From positions 1 to 6,052 of the forward strand of contig CAMPHL010000174.1 of the NCBI GenBank assembly GCA_946885905.1: a stretch of 6,052 nucleotides of DNA. Direction: 5' to 3'. The notes below the pieces were generated by a model that was not told where the DNA came from, made no database searches, and was given only the letters and a program-made list of their open reading frames with translations. Positions 1 through 5,763 of the stretch are shown in pieces. Position 1 is the first letter of the stretch. The number at the start of each line of letters is the position of its first letter. This DNA is from an uncultured Pseudomonadota bacterium (GTDB lineage: Bacteria; Pseudomonadota; Gammaproteobacteria; Burkholderiales; Usitatibacteraceae). The position numbers were made by a program, and so were the translations under genes.

Positions 1-59
1 TGGCCGCGTGGCGCCGGCCGGCGCGCGAATGGCTGCGGCGGCGAGGCTTGTGGCAATGA
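1..59 (+). CDS. 3' end of an unidentified upstream gene (partial)
   Basis: The reading frame that starts at base 3 is open from the window edge and ends in TGA at 57-59. It gives 18 residues rich in Arg and Trp, ending GLWQ. The TGA shares bases with the ATG at 56-58, an ATGA arrangement typical of translationally coupled genes in one operon, which is the main reason to believe this frame is real. A second open frame (bases 2-55, in phase with the ATG at 56) could instead be a longer N-terminus of the methyltransferase, with another ATG at 29, but the protein-family start motif begins only after position 56. Too little is present to name a function. By context a glycan synthesis or export gene is plausible, but this is inference. 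Confidence 0.45.
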   Translation, partial: AAWRRPAREWLRRRGLWQ

Positions 60-124
60 GCGGCGAGCTTCCCTTCACCGGCGAGCGTTACGTGCCTGGC
101 GTGCAGGGCGAGATCTGGCTCTAG
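56..124 (+). other. detached N-terminal segment of the methyltransferase, closed by an in-frame amber codon
   Basis: From ATG 56 the frame encodes 22 residues, MSGELPFTGERYVPGVQGEI then WL, followed by TAG at 122-124. The same frame continues as HWHRYHFA into the ATG at 149 with no further stop until 1103. From general knowledge of this methyltransferase family, the N-terminus reads roughly TGERxxPG, a short gap, I, then EHxHRYxFA, so the TAG sits where Glu is expected, one base change from GAG. A weak purine-rich stretch (GCGAGG, about 41-46) lies at suitable distance before ATG 56. This segment is therefore read as the true start of the methyltransferase, separated either by a nonsense mutation or by a sequencing error. 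A role as a 22-codon leader peptide that couples translation to ATG 149, 24 bases after the stop, is possible but less likely. Confidence 0.75.
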
Positions 125-148
125 CACTGGCATCGGTACCACTTCGCG

Positions 149-1105
149 ATGCGTTGGGCCCGCGGCAAGCGCGTGCTCGACGTGGCCTGTGGCGAGGGAT
201 ACGGCACCGCGGCCCTCGCCCGCGTGGCCACGAGCGCCGTAGGCGTGGACGTTTCCGCGCAGGCGATCGCGCACGCGCGCTCGACATATGCGGGCGTGGC
301 CAACACGTCCTTCGTCGAGGCCTCGTGCACGCAGCTTCCGCTGCCCGCGGCGTCCTTCGACACCGTGGTTTCGTTCGAGACGCTCGAGCACGTCCAGGCC
401 CAGGAGGCGTTCCTCGACGAGGTCGCGCGGGTGCTGGCGCCCGACGGCGTCCTGGTCCTCTCGTGCCCGAACAAGGTCGAGTACACGGACAAGCGCGATT
501 ACCACAACGAGTTCCACGTGAAGGAGCTCTACCGCGAGCAGCTGCAGGAGCTCGTATCCGCGCGCTTCCCCGAGATCGCCTGGTTCGGCCAGCGGCCCTC
601 GTTCTATTCCGTGATCGCGCCTGAAAGTGCGGCCGGAGGAGGCGAGCTCTTCGAGGCTGCCGAGGCCGATCCGCGCGAGGCCGGTTCCGCGCTCGCCAAC
701 CCCCTCTACTTCGTGCTCGTCGCCAGTCGCCGCCGCGAGAGCATCGCCGCGCTGCCCGCGCCCGTCTCGGTGCTGGCCGACCGCGACGAGTGGATACAGC
801 GCAACTACACCGACGTGATGCGGGAGCTCGAGCGCGCCGTCGCGCGCGTCACGGCGCTCGAAGGACACGTGGCCGGGCGGGAAACCGCGATCGCCCGGCT
901 CGAGGAAATGGTGCGCGAGGTGAATGCCGCAAGGGACGCTGCCGATACCCAGCACCGGGCGGCGTTGGCGAACCTCGACGCCGAGCTGCGTCGCCGCGAC
1001 GCCACCATCGATGCGAAACAGGGCGAGATCGACCGGCGCGGGGGATTGCGCTGGTGGCTGAAGCTGCCGTTCTACCGGCTGGGCCTGCTCAGATCGAAGG
1101 ACTGA
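149..1105 (+). CDS. class I SAM-dependent methyltransferase with C-terminal coiled coil (N-terminally truncated by amber codon)
   Basis: This is a class I (Rossmann-fold) methyltransferase, likely cytoplasmic and acting on a sugar or glycan. Counting from the Met at 149, SAM-binding motif I is VLDVACGEGYG (residues 9-19). The acidic end of strand 2 is D34 in VGVD, and the motif IV region is SFDTVVSFETLEHV (69-82), followed by the RVLAPDGVLVLSCPNK strand (94-109), a Methyltransf_11 type pattern. Residues about 215-297 are charged and heptad-like, predicted coiled coil, followed by a Trp-rich basic amphipathic tail, GGLRWWLKLPFYRL (298-311). The start given is the first one available after an in-frame TAG at 122-124; no GTG, TTG or ATG lies between, and no good ribosome binding site precedes it. 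The full-length frame from ATG 56 would give 349 residues. The truncated form loses the conserved N-terminal motif and most of the helix before motif I, so activity is doubtful if the TAG is real. Its 3' end overlaps the convergent glycosyltransferase by 17 bp. Methylation of a polysaccharide is inferred from context; the substrate is unknown. Confidence 0.85.
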   Translation: MRWARGKRVLDVACGEGYGTAALARVATSAVGVDVSAQAIAHARSTYAGVANTSFVEASCTQLPLPAASFDTVVSFETLEHVQAQEAFLDEVARVLAPDGVLVLSCPNKVEYTDKRDYHNEFHVKELYREQLQELVSARFPEIAWFGQRPSFYSVIAPESAAGGGELFEAAEADPREAGSALANPLYFVLVASRRRESIAALPAPVSVLADRDEWIQRNYTDVMRELERAVARVTALEGHVAGRETAIARLEEMVREVNAARDAADTQHRAALANLDAELRRRDATIDAKQGEIDRRGGLRWWLKLPFYRLGLLRSKD

Positions 1106-4100
1106 AGGCGATGCGGTTGCGCCCGCGGCCGGGGTCGCGCTCGACCACCCGCCGGCGCACCTCGACCTGGCAGGGCAGGGGCCTGCGGATCTCCCAGCGC
1201 CGGCTGTGGAGCGAGAACGCCGGACTGTAGTAGGGGTCGCCGGCTTCGAGCAGCCGCTTCCACTTCTCGCGGAAGGCGGTGGTATCCACCGGGTGGGGGT
1301 CGAACTCGCTCGTGCCGCGCGTGAAGGACTCGTGGTGGATCAGCCGCGCCGAGGCGCAGAAGAGCACGCGCCGGCCGGAATCGACCACCCGCAGGCACAG
1401 GTCGACGTCGCCGTAGCCCACCGCGATCTTCTCGTCGAAGCCGCCGACTTCGTCCCACGCATCCTTGCGCACCAGCATGCACGCGGCGGTCACTGCCGCG
1501 ACCTCGCGTGTCATCGACAGCAGCTCGCGGCTCACGCCCGACGTGTCCTCGGGATAGCGCAGGAACTTGCCGTAGTGCTCGGCCCCGCGCGACATGCCGA
1601 TGCACACGCCCGCGTGCTGGATGGTCTTGCGGTCCGGGTAGAAGAGCATCGCGCCCACGATGCCGGCCTCGGGCTGCTGGCCCAGCTCCACCATGCGCTC
1701 GAGCCAGCCGTGCTCGTAGGCCTCGATGTCGTTGTTGCAGAGCAGGTAATGCGAGTACCCCTCGCCCAACTGCTTCACCGCCCAGTTGTTGATCGCGGCG
1801 AAGTTGAACGTCCCGGAGTAGCGCAGCACCTTCGCCTGGCCGGCGAGCGAGGCCAGGTAGTCCAGGGTGGCGGGGTCGTCCGACTCGTGGTCCACCACGA
1901 CGATGTCGCAGGCGACCTTGCCGATCGTGGCGCGAAGGCTGTCGATGCACTGGCGCAGCAGCTCGCCGTGGTTCTTCGTGGGGATCACGATCGCGACCCG
2001 CAGCCCTTCGGCGAGCGCATAGCGCACGGAGAAGAAGTTGAAGCTCGCGCCCTCTTCCACGCGGCCGGGAACGCCCGTGCGCTCCAGGTGCCGGCGCAGC
2101 AACCCCAACGACGCCTCCATCACCTGGCCCTGGCGCGCGTGCCCTGCGGAGGCGCCGAGGTTGCGCCACCGGTAGAGGATTTCCGGGATGTGGACGATCT
2201 TGCGCGCGCGTTCGCTCACCCGGACGATGAGGTCGTAGTCCTGCGAGATCCTGAGCGCCTCGTTCCAGCCGCCCACCTCGCGCAGCAGCGACGCGCGGAA
2301 CGCCACCAGGTGGACGATGTAGGGGTGCGAGCGCAAGTGCTCCGGCGAGAATGCCGGCCGCAGGATGTAGCGCTGGACTTCCTGGGCATCGGGTCCGACC
2401 AGCACCTCGTCCGAGTAGAGCATGTCCGGATCGTCGGCGAGGATGCTTTCGGCCACGCGGAACAGCGCCTGCTCCTCCAGCACGTCGTCGTGGTCGAGGA
2501 GCACGACATATTCGCCGCGTGCCATCCCCAGCGCACGGTTGGATGCGCGCGACACGCCGCCATTGGCCTCGGCGTAGTCGACGCGGATGCGCGGATCGGC
2601 CGCCGCGTACTCGTCGAGCACCTCGCGCACGTGCTGCTCGGTGGACCCATCGTCGGCTACGCAGAGCTCCCATTCCGGGTAGATCTGGCCGCGCACCGAG
2701 TCGAGCGTCTGGCGCAGCAGCGCTTCGGGCGTGTTGTACGTGGGGACGATCACGGTGAGCAGCGGCCGGCGCGGCAGCCGTTGGACGCGTTCGGCCAACC
2801 GCGGACGGACATCGCGTTCCAGCGTTTCCCGATAGCGGCGCCAGATGGCTGAAGGCGTCTCGTCCGCCTCCTTCGGGGTTGCGGCCGCGGCGTCGCCGTA
2901 CCTCAAGCGCCGCCAGGCCTTGCGAATCGCGGGGACAGTCGTGCCGAGCCAGCGCACCGGCCGAGTGAGGCGCCAGCTCGTGGACGCCATCACCTCGTTC
3001 AGCTTCGCCTCCTCGTCCTGCAACTGCCGCTCCTTCTCCTGCAGCCGCATGCCCCTCTCGGCGAGCACCGAGCGCGCATCGTGCAGCTCGCCGCGCAGCG
3101 CCCGGAGCTCCTGCTCGAAAGCGCGCCGCTCCGCGGCACGATCCTGCTCGGAGCGGTGGCGCGCATCCACGGCCACATTGAGCTGCACGTGCGTGGCGCG
3201 CAGCTGCTTCCACATCGAGGCGAGCGTCATCGCCTCGCCCGACTCGGCGGCTTCCAGCGGCCGCGCCGCGGGTACCGGGCCGGTGCGCGGCTGCAACGGG
3301 AGCAGGCGGTGATAGTCCGCGACCATCTCCGCAATGGTGCGATGCGTGAAATCCACGAGGTTCTTGCGCACGCGTGCGAGCGCCCCGCGATCGGATTCGA
3401 GCGCCTTCATGCGGGCGAGTAGCGACGAGACGTCGGGCTCGAAGAGGAATCCGTCCTCGCCGTCGCGCACCCGCTCGGCGAAGGCGCCCACGCGCGTCGC
3501 CGCAGGCGGCACGCCCAGCATCATCAGCTCCGAGAGCGCATATCCGAAGGTCTCCGCGACGACGCTCGCGCAAACGCCGACGTGCGGGCGGATCGCGCGA
3601 ATGTGGCCAGGAAGCTCGCGCAGCTCGTAGCGGGAAGTGACGTGCACGTGGTCCTGGAAACGGAAATAGTCACCCGCCTCCCCACACCCCAGGAAATAAA
3701 TGTCGGCGAAGCGGGCGAGCTCGGGGACGGCGGCTCGGAGCAGGCGCAGGCCCTTGGCGATCGAGAGCTGGCCCAGGACCAGGACACGCAGCCGCTCCTC
3801 GGGCGAGAAGGTGCCAAGGTCCACGTGCGGCAGCGGATCGGCATAGCCGTGCGGCACGACTTCGAAGGCAAGCTGCGCGAAGCGCGACTCCAGTCGCTGC
3901 AGGTTCGGGACCACGAGCCGCACCCAGGGGCGCCGGACCAGCTCGACATAGCGTTCCCGCGCGGCGATGCGCGCGGGCGGCTCGAAGCCGGAGAAGGGGT
4001 TGTAATCGGGGTTGTCCTGGTGGCACTCGGCCACGCGGGCGCCGTCGCACTTTCCGCACACCTGGCCGTAGTGCAGGTTGATCGCCGGGCACCACGGAAA

Positions 4101-4484
4101 ATAGTCGTGGCACACCACCAGCGTCGGCAGCCCCGTCTCGAGCGCCTCGAGCGAATGCCCGATGAGCGAGGAGACGATCAGCGCCTGCACGCCGTGCGCC
4201 TCGATGATCTCGCGCAGCGCCGCCGAGTACCCGGCGTGCTGCGGCACCGTCGCGTCGATGCGCTCGGCGAACTTCCAGACCTCGAGCGGCGCCTCGGCGG
4301 TCGCATCCGCGAAGAGCGCCACGCCCGCTCCCATGGCGGCGTCGTGCGCGAACGGCCTCAGGACCAGGTTGGTCCGGGCGGTGTCCGCATTGCTGAAGTC
4401 GACCAGCCATTTCGCGCTGCCGCCACCGAGGTCGTGGATGACGTGCAGCTGCACGGGGCGGGCGCCGGAGGATTCGTGCGCCAT
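1089..4484 (-). CDS. three-domain glycosyltransferase: GT4-like, coiled coil, GT2, GT2
   Basis: The 1131-residue protein is a fusion of three sugar transferases. Residues about 10-390 form a GT-B fold GT4-like domain with a GGG acceptor loop (20-22), GQLSIAKG (238-245) and the E-x7-E signature E311/E319 in ETFGYALSE. This domain also holds Cys125, Cys132, Cys143, Cys146 and Cys154, a possible metal site. Residues about 423-500 are heptad-like coiled coil, followed by a basic amphipathic stretch around SWRLTRPVRWLG (503-514). The first GT2 domain (about 574-800) has TVIVPTYN, ADDGST (610-615), the DHDD metal motif (664-667) and a probable base, D749, in SQDYDL. The second GT2 domain (about 828-1085) has AIVIPTKN, VDHES (864-868), NND (917-919) and GYGDVDLCLR (1023-1032). 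The GT2 pair resembles Myxococcus RfbC-type O-antigen proteins. There is no signal peptide or membrane span, so it is probably cytosolic or membrane-peripheral. The ATG at 4484 is close to a possible -10 box and has no clear Shine-Dalgarno sequence. It likely adds several sugars to a surface glycan; donors and acceptor are unknown. Confidence 0.93.
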   Translation of the reverse strand: MAHESSGARPVQLHVIHDLGGGSAKWLVDFSNADTARTNLVLRPFAHDAAMGAGVALFADATAEAPLEVWKFAERIDATVPQHAGYSAALREIIEAHGVQALIVSSLIGHSLEALETGLPTLVVCHDYFPWCPAINLHYGQVCGKCDGARVAECHQDNPDYNPFSGFEPPARIAARERYVELVRRPWVRLVVPNLQRLESRFAQLAFEVVPHGYADPLPHVDLGTFSPEERLRVLVLGQLSIAKGLRLLRAAVPELARFADIYFLGCGEAGDYFRFQDHVHVTSRYELRELPGHIRAIRPHVGVCASVVAETFGYALSELMMLGVPPAATRVGAFAERVRDGEDGFLFEPDVSSLLARMKALESDRGALARVRKNLVDFTHRTIAEMVADYHRLLPLQPRTGPVPAARPLEAAESGEAMTLASMWKQLRATHVQLNVAVDARHRSEQDRAAERRAFEQELRALRGELHDARSVLAERGMRLQEKERQLQDEEAKLNEVMASTSWRLTRPVRWLGTTVPAIRKAWRRLRYGDAAAATPKEADETPSAIWRRYRETLERDVRPRLAERVQRLPRRPLLTVIVPTYNTPEALLRQTLDSVRGQIYPEWELCVADDGSTEQHVREVLDEYAAADPRIRVDYAEANGGVSRASNRALGMARGEYVVLLDHDDVLEEQALFRVAESILADDPDMLYSDEVLVGPDAQEVQRYILRPAFSPEHLRSHPYIVHLVAFRASLLREVGGWNEALRISQDYDLIVRVSERARKIVHIPEILYRWRNLGASAGHARQGQVMEASLGLLRRHLERTGVPGRVEEGASFNFFSVRYALAEGLRVAIVIPTKNHGELLRQCIDSLRATIGKVACDIVVVDHESDDPATLDYLASLAGQAKVLRYSGTFNFAAINNWAVKQLGEGYSHYLLCNNDIEAYEHGWLERMVELGQQPEAGIVGAMLFYPDRKTIQHAGVCIGMSRGAEHYGKFLRYPEDTSGVSRELLSMTREVAAVTAACMLVRKDAWDEVGGFDEKIAVGYGDVDLCLRVVDSGRRVLFCASARLIHHESFTRGTSEFDPHPVDTTAFREKWKRLLEAGDPYYSPAFSLHSRRWEIRRPLPCQVEVRRRVVERDPGRGRNRIAFSPSI

Positions 4485-4539
4485 AAGAGCGGAATTCTAC
4501 CGTGGCGGGATGCAGACGCGCCCATGAGAAAATGCGGCC
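4485..4539. promoter_or_regulatory. 55-bp divergent intergenic region between glycosyltransferase and dapC
   Basis: This is the only non-coding gap in the window and must hold the 5' signals of both divergent genes unless one is expressed from further away. On the minus strand TAGAAT (plus positions 4494-4499) matches the -10 consensus in five of six bases and ends 9 bases before the glycosyltransferase ATG. On the plus strand GAAAAT (4528-4533) matches four of six and ends 6 bases before the dapC ATG. Neither has a recognisable -35 at normal spacing, and neither ATG has a clear Shine-Dalgarno sequence, so very short or absent leaders are possible. These are weak calls by eye, and no operator repeat or riboswitch-sized structure is seen. 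Confidence 0.4.
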
Positions 4540-5763
4540 ATGAATCCGCGCCTCGACCTGCTGCACCCCTACCCTTTCGAGCGGCTTCGCGAGCTGCTTG
4601 CCGGTGCCACGCCGCCTGCGGGCCTGAAGCCCGTGGCCCTCCAGATCGGCGAACCGCAGCATCCCGCCCCCCAGCTGGTGAAGGACGCGCTCGCAGGCGC
4701 CATGGCGGGACTCGCGCGCTACCCGCTCACCCGGGGGCTCCCCGAGCTGCGGCAGGCGATCGCGCAGTGGCTGGTGAAGCGCTACGGGCTCGCGGCGATC
4801 GACGCGGAGACCGAGGTGCTGCCGGTCGCGGGCAGCCGCGAGGCGCTCTTCTCCATCGCGCAGGTGGCGCTCGATCCGGACGAGCCGGACGCCGTCGCGA
4901 TCTGCCCCAATCCGTTCTACCAGATCTACGAGGGCGCCACGCTCCTGGGGGGGGCCAAGCCCTACTACTTGAACCTCACGGCCGCGGGCGGCTATCGCGC
5001 CGACTGGGATTCGGTGCCCGAAGCCGTATGGAAGCGCGCGCGCCTGGTGTTCGCCTGCTCTCCCAACAACCCCACGGGGCGGGTGATGACGCTCGCCGAA
5101 TGGCAGCGCCTGTTCGAGCTCTCCGATCGCCACGGATTCCTGGTGATCTCCGACGAGTGCTACAGCGAGATCTACTTCGACGAGTCGAACCCGCCGCTGG
5201 GCGCGCTTTCGGCCGCGCGCCAGCTCGGGCGCGACGATTACCGGCGCCTCGTCGTGATGGGGTCGCTGTCCAAGCGATCGAACGTGCCGGGCCTGCGCTC
5301 GGGCTACGCGGCGGGCGACCGCAAGGTGATCGACCGCTTCGCGCTCTATCGCACCTACCACGGCACCGCGCTCAGCAACACCGTGCAGGTCGCTTCCACC
5401 GCGGCGTGGAAGGACGAGGTCCACGTGGTGGAGAACCGGCGCCTCTACCGCGAGAAGTTCGCCACCTTCTACGAGCGCGTGAATCCGGCGCTGCCGCTCG
5501 CGCGCCCCGAGGCGGCGTTCTATTACTGGGCGCAGGTTCCGGGTGGAGACGACCTCGCCTTCGCCCGCGATCTCTACGCCGCCACGGCCGTGACCGTCCT
5601 TCCGGGCAGCTTCCTTTCGCGCGAAGCCCATGGCGTCCATCCCGGCCGCGGCTTCGTGCGCATGGCGCTGGTCTCGACGGTGGAAGAGACCGTCGAGGCG
5701 GCCGCCCGCATCGCGCAGTTCGCCTCCACATGCAAGCTTTCCTCGCGCTCGTCGATCGCCTGA
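4540..5763 (+). CDS. dapC: N-succinyl-L,L-diaminopimelate aminotransferase (DapC)
   Basis: This is a PLP-dependent fold-type I aminotransferase that converts N-succinyl-2-amino-6-oxopimelate and glutamate to N-succinyl-L,L-diaminopimelate and 2-oxoglutarate, in the succinylase branch of lysine and meso-diaminopimelate (peptidoglycan) synthesis in the cytosol. The 407-residue length is normal for the family. Visible signatures are the N-terminal MNPRLDLLHPYPFERLRELL typical of proteobacterial DapC, AGSREALF (97-104) near the phosphate-binding turn, SPNNPTG (174-180, N177), ISDECYS (203-209, with D205 and Y208 facing the PLP ring), the Schiff-base lysine K245 in GSLSKRSNVPGLRSGY, and R374 in FVRMALV for the substrate carboxylate. 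ATG 4540 fits the family N-terminus, although no clear Shine-Dalgarno precedes it. The last 11 or so codons overlap the following cyclase gene, so the tail TCKLSSRSSIA is probably not conserved. A run of eight G bases (4947-4954) lies within the gene. Another class I aminotransferase specificity is possible but less likely, because the whole N-terminus matches DapC. Confidence 0.93.
   Translation: MNPRLDLLHPYPFERLRELLAGATPPAGLKPVALQIGEPQHPAPQLVKDALAGAMAGLARYPLTRGLPELRQAIAQWLVKRYGLAAIDAETEVLPVAGSREALFSIAQVALDPDEPDAVAICPNPFYQIYEGATLLGGAKPYYLNLTAAGGYRADWDSVPEAVWKRARLVFACSPNNPTGRVMTLAEWQRLFELSDRHGFLVISDECYSEIYFDESNPPLGALSAARQLGRDDYRRLVVMGSLSKRSNVPGLRSGYAAGDRKVIDRFALYRTYHGTALSNTVQVASTAAWKDEVHVVENRRLYREKFATFYERVNPALPLARPEAAFYYWAQVPGGDDLAFARDLYAATAVTVLPGSFLSREAHGVHPGRGFVRMALVSTVEETVEAAARIAQFASTCKLSSRSSIA

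Noticed and set aside
2..55. In-phase extension of the methyltransferase upstream to ATG 29 or beyond
   Set aside because: The frame is open, but the Ala/Arg-rich extension has no family similarity, and the ATGA overlap at 56-59 and the TGER motif soon after ATG 56 favour that start.
1105..1200. Possible transcription terminator after the methyltransferase
   Set aside because: Only generic GC-rich self-complementarity is present with no T-run, and the region is coding sequence for the C-terminus of the convergent glycosyltransferase.
1206..2852. Long open frame of 548 codons on the plus strand opposite the glycosyltransferase
   Set aside because: It lies wholly antisense to well-supported GT2 domains, its translation is low-complexity and rich in Arg, His, Val and Ala without recognisable motifs, and long antisense open frames are expected in GC-rich coding DNA.
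1072..3573. 833-codon minus-strand frame inside the glycosyltransferase
   Set aside because: It is a shifted-frame shadow on the same strand as the real gene, made mostly of Arg, Gly and Ala, while the real frame carries all catalytic motifs.
3670..5640. 656-codon minus-strand frame spanning dapC, the intergenic region and part of the glycosyltransferase
   Set aside because: It crosses two confidently identified genes and the promoter gap, and shows no family motif. It is an antisense by-product of high GC and codon bias.
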